Positions 1 to 7,029 are shown, counted from the first letter of the stretch. The stretch: DNA of 9,483 bases from an uncultured Lysobacteraceae bacterium (GCA_946480705.1 CAMLLF010000099.1:1-9483), one strand, 5' to 3'. Numbers and translations are program-made. Notes: generated from the sequence alone by a model not told the origin.

Positions 1-301
1 GGTCGGCGATCTTCGCGTAGTCCTTCGACCGCGGGTCCGTATTGCGGATCAGCAGCGCGATCGGCGTGCCGGTCGTGACGCCTTCGTAGACCCCCGACAG
101 GATCTCGACCTCGTCGGCCTCGCGCCGCTGCGAGGTGTGCCGGCTGCGGCCGGTCGCACGCCTTTCGAGGTCTTCGCGGAAATCCTCGGGCGCGATCGCG
201 AGTCCCGGCGGGCAGCCGTCGATGACGCAGCCGATCGCCGGGCCGTGGCTTTCGCCGAAGGTCGTTACGGTCAGCAGTTTTCCGAACGCATTGCTCGACA
301 C
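1..301 (-). CDS. aroC: Chorismate synthase, N-terminal part (cut by window edge)
   Basis: This gene encodes the enzyme that converts 5-enolpyruvylshikimate-3-phosphate to chorismate with reduced FMN, the last common step to aromatic amino acids, folate and ubiquinone precursors in the cytoplasm. About 100 residues are visible. They begin [19 protein letters not shown] after a GTG start at 301-299. GESHG (residues 16-20) is the family signature with its conserved His19. It is followed by [34 protein letters not shown] and [14 protein letters not shown], all in the order expected for AroC. The GTG start fits because the conserved region begins immediately and a weak GGCGAG lies about five bases upstream. 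It follows prmB on the same strand after 54 bases, a common arrangement in Gammaproteobacteria, so cotranscription is likely. The remaining roughly 260 residues lie outside the window. Confidence 0.95.
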   Translation of the reverse strand, partial: MSSNAFGKLLTVTTFGESHGPAIGCVIDGCPPGLAIAPEDFREDLERRATGRSRHTSQRREADEVEILSGVYEGVTTGTPIALLIRNTDPRSKDYAKIAD

Positions 302-355
302 GGTTTCTCGCCTACTAGGGTAAGTCGCGCCCGGCCGACACGCGCCCGGCCTGCA

Positions 356-1276
356 TCACGCACGCGCGGCAAGCGCCGCGCGGATGTCGCCCGCATGGGC
401 CACGAGATCGCGCCGCTCGAGCACGAACACACCCATCTGGCCGACGTTGAACTCGACCCACGTGAACGGCACGCGCGGCAGCAGCGCTGCGAGCGCGTGC
501 TCGCTTTCGCCGACTTCGACGATGAGCACGCCGTCCTCAGACAGATGCGCCGGCGCTTCGGCGAGGATGCGCAGCGCGAAGTCGAGACCGTCGTGACCGG
601 CCTTCAAACCTAGCGCCGGTTCGTGGCCGTATTCGGGCGGAAGATCGGCAAATTCCTGCTCGGTCACGTAGGGCGGATTCGACACGATGAGGTCGTAGAC
701 CTCGCCGCCGAGCGCGGCGAACAGATCCGACTCGATCACGCGAACGCGGTCCTGCACGTCCTGGAACTGCACGTTCGCTCTGGCGAGCGTGAGCGCTGCG
801 GGACTGATGTCGACGACATCGACCTGCCAGCCCGGGTTGTGCGACGCCATCGCGATGCCGATGCAGCCCGAACCCGTGCACAGATCGAGCGCGCGCTCCA
901 CCACGATCTCGTCGAGCCACGGCGAAAAACCGCTCTGGATCAGTTCGGCGATCGGCGAGCGCGGCACGAGCACGTTTTCGTCGACCTTGAACAGCAGGCC
1001 TGCGAACCAGGCTTCGCCGGTGAGGTAGGCGACCGGCTTGCGCTCGGCGATGCGGCGTTCGATCAGCCCGAGAATTTTCTGCTTTTCCTCGCCGACGAGC
1101 CTGGCCTGGCCATAGTTCGGCGACAGGTCGTGCGGCATGTGCAACGCCCAGAGCACAAGATGCGTCGCTTCGTCCAGCGCGTTGTCGTAGCTGTGACCGA
1201 AGGTCAGGCCGGCGCCGGCAAAGCGGCTCGCGCCGTAGCGGATGAAGTCGACGATCGTGGAAAGTTCGGCAGTCAT
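356..1276 (-). CDS. prmB: Ribosomal protein uL3 N5-glutamine methyltransferase
   Basis: This 306-aa SAM-dependent enzyme methylates a glutamine of ribosomal protein L3 in the cytoplasm and assists large-subunit assembly. The N-terminal helical domain covers about residues 1-95. VPRSPIAELI (104-113) is typical of PrmB; the release-factor enzyme PrmC usually has PRPETE there. The SAM loop DLCTGSGCIGIA is at 131-142, the acidic VVDIS follows near 154-158, and the glutamine-binding NPPY is at 200-203. Length matches the family (about 300-310 aa). The frame stays open 60 codons further upstream, but that extension has no family similarity and crosses the divergent promoter. I therefore start at the ATG of MTAELSTIVDFIRYGASRF, although no clear ribosome site precedes it. 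aroC follows 54 bases downstream. A TATACT box lies 28 bases upstream of the start. Confidence 0.95.
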   Translation of the reverse strand: MTAELSTIVDFIRYGASRFAGAGLTFGHSYDNALDEATHLVLWALHMPHDLSPNYGQARLVGEEKQKILGLIERRIAERKPVAYLTGEAWFAGLLFKVDENVLVPRSPIAELIQSGFSPWLDEIVVERALDLCTGSGCIGIAMASHNPGWQVDVVDISPAALTLARANVQFQDVQDRVRVIESDLFAALGGEVYDLIVSNPPYVTEQEFADLPPEYGHEPALGLKAGHDGLDFALRILAEAPAHLSEDGVLIVEVGESEHALAALLPRVPFTWVEFNVGQMGVFVLERRDLVAHAGDIRAALAARA

Positions 1277-1303
1277 GGCAGGAACAGCGACAAAGGGCCG
1301 CAG

Positions 1304-1342
1304 AGTATAGGGCGCCGTCGACACGGCGTCCGCGTCTATACT
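1304..1342. promoter_or_regulatory. Mirrored -10-like boxes between prmB and the SCO gene
   Basis: AGTATAG (1304-1310) and CTATACT (1336-1342) form a 7-bp inverted repeat with 25 bases between the arms. Each arm reads as a TATACT -10 box in the outward direction, one toward prmB and one toward the SCO1-like gene. A second inverted repeat, CGCCGT-CGAC-ACGGCG (1313-1328), lies between them. Neither strand shows a convincing -35 hexamer at 17 bases, so the boxes are suggestive only. The remainder of the 170-base gap (1277-1446) shows nothing else I can name. Confidence 0.45.
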
Positions 1343-1446
1343 TCGGCGGAGCAACGCCCGGAACAGCCGCACCACACTCGCCGTGGCCGCAGGTGCCGCC
1401 AGCCGGGCATGGAGCCTCACGATAGAGACTTGCTCAGACCTTCCCA

Positions 1447-2088
1447 ATGAATACACGTCATAACTCGGGCCGCACGCTGCCGACCGCCCTGATTCTCGTC
1501 GTCGCGTTTGCCGCGGGCCTCGGCCTGTGGCTGCTGAGCCAGCGCTTCGGCAGCGACGAGTCCGCGACCGTCGCCTTGACGCGCTATCCAGCGCCGCGTC
1601 CGGTGGCCGAGTTCCGGCTGACGCGCAGCGATGCGAAGCCGCTGACGCAGGTCGACCTCAAGGATCATTGGAACCTGTTCTTTTTCGGTTTCACGAATTG
1701 CCCCGACATCTGTCCGAACACGCTCGGCGTGCTCAAGCAGGTGCGCGCGCAGCTTGCGCAGGCCGGCCTTGCCGACCGCGTCCACGTGCATTTCGTGTCG
1801 GTCGATCCGCAGCGCGACCAGCCCGAAACGCTGGGACGCTATGCGGCGTTCTACGATCCCGCCTTCATCGCCTCGACCGGCAGCGACGAACAGCTCATGC
1901 GCCTGACGCGCTCGCTCGGCGTCATGTACACACGCGAACCGGCCAAGGACGGCCAGTACACTGTCGACCACAGTGCTTCGGTCGCGCTGATCGATCCACA
2001 GGCGCGTCTGGTCGGCCTGTTCCGCCCGCCGCTGGACGCGAACGCGATCGGTACCGACCTCAAGACTCTCGTGAACGCGCCGCGATGA
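1447..2088 (+). CDS. SCO1/SenC/PrrC family copper protein
   Basis: This 213-aa membrane-anchored thioredoxin-fold protein is predicted to act on the periplasmic face, delivering copper to or reducing the CuA site of cytochrome c oxidase, as SCO1/SenC proteins do. Residues 12-30 are a hydrophobic anchor after a short basic N-terminus. The soluble domain carries the copper motif CPDIC (Cys85, Cys89) within FFGFTNCPDICP, then HFVSVDPQRD (115-124) and the third copper ligand, His175, in TVDHSASV. All three expected ligands are present and the length is normal. The ATG places the membrane anchor at the very N-terminus. I see no clear Shine-Dalgarno before it. Its stop overlaps the psd start by ATGA, implying translational coupling. 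No cytochrome oxidase genes are in the window, so the oxidase target is inferred from the family. Confidence 0.92.
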   Translation: MNTRHNSGRTLPTALILVVAFAAGLGLWLLSQRFGSDESATVALTRYPAPRPVAEFRLTRSDAKPLTQVDLKDHWNLFFFGFTNCPDICPNTLGVLKQVRAQLAQAGLADRVHVHFVSVDPQRDQPETLGRYAAFYDPAFIASTGSDEQLMRLTRSLGVMYTREPAKDGQYTVDHSASVALIDPQARLVGLFRPPLDANAIGTDLKTLVNAPR

Positions 2089-2924
2089 AACTCTCGATAC
2101 TGCTGCAGTACGCCCTGCCCCATCGGCTGCTTTCGCGCTTCGTGTACTGGGCGACGCGCTGGACCTGGCGACCCTGGAAGAATTTCCTGATCGGGCAGAT
2201 CGTGCGCCGCTATCAGGTCGATCTCAGTGAAGCCCAGACGCCCGACATCGCGGCATTCGACCATTTCAATGCATTCTTCACGCGCCTGCTCAAGCCCGGC
2301 GCGCGCGCGGCCGATCCGGCCGCCGATGCGCTGCTGTGTCCGGCCGACGGCAAGGTCAGTCAGGCCGGCCCAATTCGCGCCGGCCGCATCGTCCAGGCCA
2401 AGGGCCAGGATTACACCGTCGCGGAGCTGCTCGCCTCCGATGAGGATGCCGTCGCCTACGCCGACGGCAGCTTCGTCACGGTCTATCTGTCGCCGCGCGA
2501 CTACCACCGCGCGCACATGCCACTGGCCGGCGTGCTGCAGAGCACCGTGCACGTTCCCGGCCGCCTGTTCAGCGTCGCGCCCGGCCCGGTCGCCGAAATC
2601 CCGCGGCTGTTCGCGCGCAACGAGCGGCTGGTCTGCCACTTCCAGGGCGAGCACGGACCGTTCGTCGTCGTCATGGTCGGTGCGATGCTGGTGTCCAGCG
2701 TGTCGACGGTCTGGTCCGGCCTCGAGATCCCGCCGTATGCGAGCGGAGTGACGCGGCGCGACTGGCGCGACCGCGCGATCCGGCTCGATCGCTTCGCCGA
2801 GATGGCCCGATTCAACATGGGCTCCACGGTCATCGTGCTGCTGCCGCCCGGCGTCGGCGAGATCGCTGCGCTGGTGCCCGAGCAGCCGGTCAACGTCGGC
2901 GAGCGCATCGGAACGATCCGCTGA
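2085..2924 (+). CDS. psd: Phosphatidylserine decarboxylase proenzyme
   Basis: This gene encodes a 279-aa pyruvoyl-dependent enzyme at the inner membrane that decarboxylates phosphatidylserine to phosphatidylethanolamine. The proenzyme cleaves itself into a large beta and a small alpha chain; Ser becomes the pyruvoyl group. The processing site is Met-Gly-Ser-Thr at 245-248, with cleavage predicted between Gly246 and Ser247. The usual motif is LGST, so Met replaces the first Leu while the reacting Gly-Ser pair is kept. Asp88 in CPADGK and His141/His144 in YHRAHMP supply the other conserved processing and catalytic residues. Length fits the type I bacterial enzyme (E. coli about 320 aa, many others 280-290). 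The start overlaps the SCO stop (ATGA) and has no independent ribosome site, so coupled translation is likely. No terminator is visible after the stop. Confidence 0.96.
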   Translation: MKLSILLQYALPHRLLSRFVYWATRWTWRPWKNFLIGQIVRRYQVDLSEAQTPDIAAFDHFNAFFTRLLKPGARAADPAADALLCPADGKVSQAGPIRAGRIVQAKGQDYTVAELLASDEDAVAYADGSFVTVYLSPRDYHRAHMPLAGVLQSTVHVPGRLFSVAPGPVAEIPRLFARNERLVCHFQGEHGPFVVVMVGAMLVSSVSTVWSGLEIPPYASGVTRRDWRDRAIRLDRFAEMARFNMGSTVIVLLPPGVGEIAALVPEQPVNVGERIGTIR

Positions 2925-3016
2925 ATCGCGGCGACGGCGCAGGGCTCCGTCCGGCGATTCCGACGATGCGCCCGCGCCGGTTGTGTGCGCGGCACTGCAA
3001 AACAACGTGACGAGGA

Positions 3017-3046
3017 TTGTCAGTTTGTGACCGACTCGGCTAATCT
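3017..3046 (+). promoter_or_regulatory. Possible promoter for the 145-aa gene
   Basis: TTGTCA (3017-3022) matches five of six consensus -35 bases. It is followed after 18 bases by TAATCT (3041-3046), a weak -10. It lies in the 196-base gap after psd, about 75 bases before the next start. The gap is otherwise featureless apart from an AT-rich stretch leading to the ribosome site. This is a single-sequence guess. Confidence 0.3.
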
Positions 3047-3108
3047 GCTCCGTCTGTCGGCATAGCATTGCCGGCGATCGTCGAACTCGCAAAATCGCAA
3101 AAACCATC

Positions 3109-3115
3109 AAGGGGA
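3109..3115 (+). promoter_or_regulatory. Strong ribosome binding site of the 145-aa gene
   Basis: AAGGGGA ends five bases before the ATG at 3121 and is the clearest Shine-Dalgarno in the window. It fixes the start of an otherwise unrecognised gene. The preceding 30 bases are unusually A-rich for this genome, which would keep the site unstructured. Confidence 0.75.
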
Positions 3116-3120
3116 CTTCC

Positions 3121-3558
3121 ATGCAGCAGTTGATCTGGCGGCTTGTCGCCACCAAACGGGCCTATCAGCTGCAGCGCGAGTTCAAGGAAATCGACAAGCT
3201 CATGGGCGGCCTCAGCAACGCGGCCCGCCTGCAGCTTGCGACGCTGACCCAGAAAGAATTCTCCGCTGCCGCAAAGAGCGAGTTTCCGCATCTTTATGCC
3301 ACGCCGCCGGAACAGCGCTACAGCGCCTGGGGCAGCGGCACCGACATCGGTCTGTCGCGCGCCCGTTCCGACAATCTGCCGGTCCGCCTGCGCGGCATCG
3401 CGCTCTGGCTGACGGTCGCCTATCACGAAACCCGCGGCACGACGCTGCCCGCGCTCGACGGCGTTCACCGTTCCCTGCTGCGCGCGCTGCGTTTCCTGCG
3501 CGAAGCCGCGCCGGCCGCGACCGCCGAAAGCTGGTTTTCCAGCGAGCAGGCCGCCTGA
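3121..3558 (+). CDS. Conserved-looking small protein of unknown function
   Basis: I do not recognise this 145-aa protein. It has no signal peptide and no clear transmembrane segment, and looks cytoplasmic and mainly helical. The N-terminal third is rich in Lys, Arg and Gln (KRAYQLQREFKEIDKLMGG, residues 12-30). The middle is polar and aromatic (EFPHLYATPPEQRYSAWGSG, 54-73). A more hydrophobic helix, LRGIALWLTVAYHETRG, covers 90-106, and the end is an Arg/Leu helix (VHRSLLRALRFLREAA, 115-130). Support that it is real comes from a strong AAGGGGA site at proper spacing, a possible promoter upstream, and a textbook intrinsic terminator 40 bases after the stop. These make it a self-contained, probably well-expressed single-gene unit. 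It has no recognisable partner: psd lies 196 bases upstream and mltD converges from the other side. Confidence 0.8.
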   Translation: MQQLIWRLVATKRAYQLQREFKEIDKLMGGLSNAARLQLATLTQKEFSAAAKSEFPHLYATPPEQRYSAWGSGTDIGLSRARSDNLPVRLRGIALWLTVAYHETRGTTLPALDGVHRSLLRALRFLREAAPAATAESWFSSEQAA

Positions 3559-3598
3559 TCGCTGACGTTCACCAAAAAAGTTCGGGCTAGAAGGAAGC

Positions 3599-3626
3599 GC
3601 GCACCAGGGATGGTGCGCTTTTTTTT
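3599..3626 (+). terminator. Intrinsic terminator after the 145-aa gene
   Basis: A perfect 8-bp stem, GCGCACCA-GGGA-TGGTGCGC (3599-3618), is followed directly by eight T (3619-3626), giving a classic rho-independent terminator on the plus strand. On the minus strand the stem is not followed by a T run, so it probably does not serve mltD, which ends 48 bases away at 3674. Confidence 0.92.
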
Positions 3627-3673
3627 GGCTCGAATCCGGTGCGCCGCGTGTCCGCAGCGCAATCGACCCAGCC

Positions 3674-5179
3674 TTATTTGCCGCAGCTCGGGATCTGCAG
3701 CGTCTGTCCCGGCTTGATCGCGTAGCTCGGCGCGCGCAGGCGATTGATGCTCGCGATTTCCCGGACTTCGGCGCAGCGATGCTTGCGCGCGATCGCCGCG
3801 AGCGTGTCGCCCTTGCGCACCGTGTAGCGGCCGCGTGCGCCGCCGGAACTGCTGCGCGTCGACGCGGTGCGCGCTATCGCAACCTGCGGCATCGACGCCG
3901 CATGCAATTCCGCCGCGAGCGTCTGCCACGGCCCTTGCGCGCAGGCGCGCGGAAATGCCGCCTCGAGCACGACCGGCACGGTAAGGCGAGTCCCCGGCGG
4001 CAGCGCCGCCTGATGGTCGTAGGCCGGATTCAGATTGCGCAACGCGCGAAACCAGCCGTCGCGGCTGCCGCCTTCCTGGCCGAAGCAGATCGACAGCTCC
4101 GCCAGCGACATCGTGCGCGGCAAGGTCACGTTGCCCAGGCGCGTGTCGATCTTCGGGAATTCGAGGTTGTAGCGCTCCGGATGCATGAACAGCCATGCGG
4201 CCGCCAGCACCATCGGTACGTATTCGCGGGTTTCCGGCGACAGCGCACCGTAGACCGACGCGTCCCAGAATCGCGCACGCCCGCCGCCGGCCAGCCGGCC
4301 CATGCGACCTTCACCGCCGTTGTACGCGGCAAGTACCAGTTCGAGGTCGTTGTTGAACACGCGCAACTGTTCGTTCAGATAGGCCGCGTTCGCGCGCGCG
4401 GACAAGGTCGGATCGAAACGCTGGTCGAAACCGTTGCTCGTCGTCAGGCCGAAACGCAGCCCAGTCGCATACATGAACTGCAGCGGCCCGCTCGCGCCCG
4501 AACGCGACACCGCATGCACCTTGCCGCCCGATTCCTTCGCGATGAATCCGAACAGCAGCGCTTCGGGCAGGCCGGCCTTCTGATATTCCGGCCACATCAG
4601 CTGGCGCATGTACTGATAGTTGACGTAGGCCTGGATCAGATTCGGCCGGTACTGCGTGAGCCATTCCTCGAGCCCGGCCTTGACCGGCTCGTTCACGGCG
4701 ATGATTTCGGCGAGCGGCCTGCCCTTGAGCAGCGTGATCGAGCGCGCGGCCTCGGGCAGATCCGACACGACCGGCGAACCTTCGCCGGCGGCTTCCGGAT
4801 CGGCATCCTCGGCGGCCGGCTTCTCGGGGTCGCCGGTGGCCGCGGCGATCGGTGCGTCGCGGCGCAGCAGGCCGTCGAAGGCCGACAGGAACCGCTCTTT
4901 TTCGCACCCGGGGAGTTGCTGGCAGCGCAGGGCCGCGGCACGCAGGTCGTCGAGCGCCGCATTGCCTTCGCGCGCCGCGCGTTCGCGTTCGCCCGCGTCG
5001 GCAAGTTCGGCGCTGCCTTCGTAGCGTTTCACGGCCTCGTCGAGGCGCGCGTACAGCTGGCCGATCTCGTTCTCGTCGGCCGCCGGCACCGGCACGTTTT
5101 TCGCGTTGCGTGCAGGCGCACCCGCGCAGGCGGCCAGGATCAACGAAGCGGCCACGGCCGATACAAGACGAATACGCAA
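3674..5179 (-). CDS. mltD: Membrane-bound lytic murein transglycosylase D, lipoprotein with LysM
   Basis: This 501-aa outer-membrane lipoprotein is predicted to cleave peptidoglycan between MurNAc and GlcNAc, leaving 1,6-anhydro ends. Residues 1-17 form a lipoprotein signal ending in a lipobox, LAAC, with Cys18 as the lipid site. An Ala/Glu/Pro-rich linker (about 112-137) follows. The SLT domain spans about 190-330: FIAKESGG holds catalytic Glu216, with SGASGPLQFM (227-236) and LAAYNGGEGRMG (283-294). A degenerate LysM-like stretch is at about 357-402 and a clear C-terminal LysM at 452-497 (YTVRKGDTL ... IKPGQTLQIP). Six further cysteines (86, 92, 365, 413, 469, 499) are unusual. The start is TTG, supported by GGGAG seven bases upstream and by the signal peptide beginning at once. 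It is transcribed alone, divergent from yjgR and convergent with the 145-aa gene. Confidence 0.94.
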   Translation of the reverse strand: MRIRLVSAVAASLILAACAGAPARNAKNVPVPAADENEIGQLYARLDEAVKRYEGSAELADAGERERAAREGNAALDDLRAAALRCQQLPGCEKERFLSAFDGLLRRDAPIAAATGDPEKPAAEDADPEAAGEGSPVVSDLPEAARSITLLKGRPLAEIIAVNEPVKAGLEEWLTQYRPNLIQAYVNYQYMRQLMWPEYQKAGLPEALLFGFIAKESGGKVHAVSRSGASGPLQFMYATGLRFGLTTSNGFDQRFDPTLSARANAAYLNEQLRVFNNDLELVLAAYNGGEGRMGRLAGGGRARFWDASVYGALSPETREYVPMVLAAAWLFMHPERYNLEFPKIDTRLGNVTLPRTMSLAELSICFGQEGGSRDGWFRALRNLNPAYDHQAALPPGTRLTVPVVLEAAFPRACAQGPWQTLAAELHAASMPQVAIARTASTRSSSGGARGRYTVRKGDTLAAIARKHRCAEVREIASINRLRAPSYAIKPGQTLQIPSCGK

Positions 5180-5186
5180 GACTGCA

Positions 5187-5191
5187 CTCCC
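5187..5191 (-). promoter_or_regulatory. Ribosome binding site deciding the TTG start of mltD
   Basis: On the minus strand GGGAG lies seven bases before TTG (5179-5177). No ATG or GTG nearby in this frame would preserve the lipoprotein signal, so this site settles the start. Confidence 0.7.
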
Positions 5192-5278
5192 GCAACACGA
5201 ACGGTCGGCACGTTACACACGGAGGCCCCTTGAGGGAAGGTCTAAAAGCCGCCGTTCCGGTGATTTTCCGGAGCGACG

Positions 5279-5314
5279 TTCGACTGCGCCGCAGCGAGGT
5301 CGAAGGTTTTCGAC
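5279..5314. repeat. Overlapping inverted repeats in the mltD-yjgR spacer
   Basis: TTCGAC (5279-5284), GTCGAA (5299-5304) and TTCGAC (5309-5314) allow two mutually exclusive 6-bp stems sharing the middle arm, one with a 14-base loop and one with a GGTT loop. The region lies in the 307-base divergent gap. No gene or clear minus-strand promoter is visible near it. Confidence 0.4.
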
Positions 5315-5369
5315 ATTTGCTTCAATAACGGCGCGCACGCCGCGAAAACCGCCGTGTCGGCCGCCGGCC

Positions 5370-5397
5370 CGAAAAACACCGGAATCCCGGTTTTTCG
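5370..5397. repeat. Hairpin with A and T flanks in the mltD-yjgR spacer
   Basis: CGAAAAA (5370-5376), a two-base CA bulge, and CCGG-AATC-CCGG (5379-5390) pair with TTTTTCG (5391-5397). It resembles a bidirectional terminator with a short GC core, yet sits upstream of both divergent genes. It could be an insulator or a remnant of something once downstream of another gene; I cannot decide which. Confidence 0.45.
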
Positions 5398-5415
5398 AGA
5401 GCTCCGCCAGACGGA

Positions 5416-5446
5416 TTGCCGCGATGCCGCCGACCCTCGCTACAAT
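5416..5446 (+). promoter_or_regulatory. Probable promoter of yjgR
   Basis: TACAAT (5441-5446) matches five of six -10 bases. TTGCCG (5416-5421) is a fair -35 at a long 19-base spacing. Transcription would begin near 5453, giving a leader of about 34 bases to the GTG start. This also argues against the ATG at 5457, which would sit almost on the transcript end without a ribosome site. Confidence 0.5.
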
Positions 5447-5476
5447 CGGCCTTCACATGACCTTTGCAAACGACTC

Positions 5477-5481
5477 GGGAG
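5477..5481 (+). promoter_or_regulatory. Ribosome binding site deciding the GTG start of yjgR
   Basis: GGGAG lies five bases before GTG (5487-5489). The in-frame ATG at 5457 has no such site, so the GTG start is preferred. Confidence 0.65.
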
Positions 5482-5486
5482 CGGAC

Positions 5487-6995
5487 GTGAGCGACATCCT
5501 GCTAGGGAAGAGCGACATCGATGTGCTGCTGCGCGCCCGCTACGCGAACCGCCACGGCCTCATCGCCGGTGCGACCGGTACCGGCAAATCGGTCACGCTG
5601 ATGCGCCTTGCCGAAGGCTTTTCGCAGCTCGGCGTCCCGGTGTTTCTCGCCGACGTCAAGGGCGACCTGGCCGGGCTCTGCGAAGCCGGCGGCGGCAACG
5701 CGAAGATCGACGCGCGCGTGGCCGAACTCGAACTCGACTGGAAGCCCGCCGCGAATCCCGTCGTGTTCTGGGACATTTTCGGCCAGCTCGGCCATCCGGT
5801 CCGCAGCACGATTTCCGAGATGGGTCCGAATCTGCTCGCGCGCCTGCTCGAACTCAACGAGACGCAGGAAGGCGTGCTCGACGTCGTATTCAAGCTCGCC
5901 GACGACGAAGGCCTGCTGCTCGTCGATCTGAAGGACCTGCGCGCGCTGCTGACCTTCGCCGCCGAAAACGCAAAGGTCATCTCGCAGCGCTACGGACTGA
6001 TTTCCTCGCCGTCGATCGCCGCGATCCAGCGCGCACTGCTCGGGCTCGAACAGGCCGGCGGCGATCAGTTCTTCGGCGAACCGGCGCTCGATCTCGCCGA
6101 CTTCCTGCGCCAGGACATGAGCGGCCGCGGCATCGTCAACGTGCTCGCCGCCGACAAGCTCATCCTGAAACCCAAGCTCTATTCGACGTTCCTGCTCTGG
6201 ATGCTGTCGGAACTGTTCGAGCGCCTGCCCGAAGTCGGCGATCTCGACAAACCCAAGCTCGTGTTCTTCTTCGACGAAGCGCACCTGCTGTTCGACGATG
6301 CGCCGGCCGCGCTCGTGCAGCGCGTCGAGCAGGTCGTGCGCCTGATCCGCTCCAAAGGCGTCGGCGTCTATTTCTGTTCGCAGAATCCCGACGACGTGCC
6401 GCAGACGATTCTCGGCCAGATGGGCAATCGCGTGCAGCACGCGCTGCGCGCGTTCACGCCGCGCGACCAGAAGGCCGTCAAAGCTGCCGCCGAAACGTTT
6501 CCGCCGAATCCGAAGATCAAGAAAGTCGCCGACGTCATCACCCAGCTCGGCGTCGGCGAAGCGCTCGCGACGACCTTGCAGGACGGCGGCGTGCCGCTGC
6601 CGGTCGAGCGCGTGCTGATCGCGCCGCCGGGCTGCCGCATCGGCGCGGTCACCGACGCGGAGCGCGCGGCGGTCCGCGCACGTTCGCCGGTCGGCGGCAA
6701 ATACGACACGGCGCTCGATCGCGAATCGGCCTATGAAATGATCCGCGCACGCAACGAACAAGCCGCGCAGGAAACGGCCGAAGCCGAACCCGCGGCGAAG
6801 AAACGCGGCACGGCCGCGCAAGCCGAAGACAGCGGCGGCTGGGGCGGCATGATCAAGGATGCCCTGTTCGGCACCAAGCGCCGCCAGGGTGTGATCGAGG
6901 CGACGGCCAAGTCGGCCATGCGCTCGGTCGGCAACCAGCTCGGACGCCAGATCCTGCGTGGCGTGCTCGGCTCCATCATGGGCGGTCGCCGCTGA
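5487..6995 (+). CDS. yjgR: HerA/FtsK-like ATPase, YjgR family (DUF853)
   Basis: This 502-aa protein is a probable cytoplasmic P-loop ATPase of the HerA/VirB4 clan. Its substrate is not established, and a DNA-pumping or helicase role is only inferred from relatives. Walker A GATGTGKS is at 28-35, FLADVKGDLAGL at 53-64, and Walker B LVFFFDEAH at 258-266 with Asp263 and Glu264. SQNPDDVP (298-305) and GNRVQHALRAFTPRDQKAVK (313-332) follow; the latter contains a conserved Arg that may act as a finger. From memory these blocks track E. coli YjgR (about 500 aa) along the full length, including the Gly-rich tail after an Ala/Glu linker (423-445). The GTG start is chosen by its ribosome site; an ATG ten codons upstream is the alternative. 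A membrane-protein gene begins 34 bases downstream on the same strand, probably in one operon. Confidence 0.93.
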   Translation: MSDILLGKSDIDVLLRARYANRHGLIAGATGTGKSVTLMRLAEGFSQLGVPVFLADVKGDLAGLCEAGGGNAKIDARVAELELDWKPAANPVVFWDIFGQLGHPVRSTISEMGPNLLARLLELNETQEGVLDVVFKLADDEGLLLVDLKDLRALLTFAAENAKVISQRYGLISSPSIAAIQRALLGLEQAGGDQFFGEPALDLADFLRQDMSGRGIVNVLAADKLILKPKLYSTFLLWMLSELFERLPEVGDLDKPKLVFFFDEAHLLFDDAPAALVQRVEQVVRLIRSKGVGVYFCSQNPDDVPQTILGQMGNRVQHALRAFTPRDQKAVKAAAETFPPNPKIKKVADVITQLGVGEALATTLQDGGVPLPVERVLIAPPGCRIGAVTDAERAAVRARSPVGGKYDTALDRESAYEMIRARNEQAAQETAEAEPAAKKRGTAAQAEDSGGWGGMIKDALFGTKRRQGVIEATAKSAMRSVGNQLGRQILRGVLGSIMGGRR

Positions 6996-7029
6996 CCGCC
7001 TCGTCATCGCTCACGAAAGAATCCTTCCC

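Noticed and set aside
1277..1456. 60-codon N-terminal extension of prmB
   Set aside because: It crosses the divergent promoter and overlaps the SCO start, lacks PrmB similarity, and would exceed the normal family length.
1851..3155. 434-codon open frame on the minus strand across psd
   Set aside because: It is a shadow of psd and the end of the SCO gene; no ribosome site and no recognisable family.
5457..5486. ATG start for yjgR ten codons upstream
   Set aside because: It has no ribosome site and lies within a few bases of the predicted transcript start, whereas the GTG at 5487 has GGGAG at proper spacing.
5502..7007. 501-codon open frame on the minus strand across yjgR
   Set aside because: It is antisense to a well-supported ATPase gene, has Arg/Ala/Asp-rich low-complexity composition typical of GC-rich shadow frames, and shows no domain.
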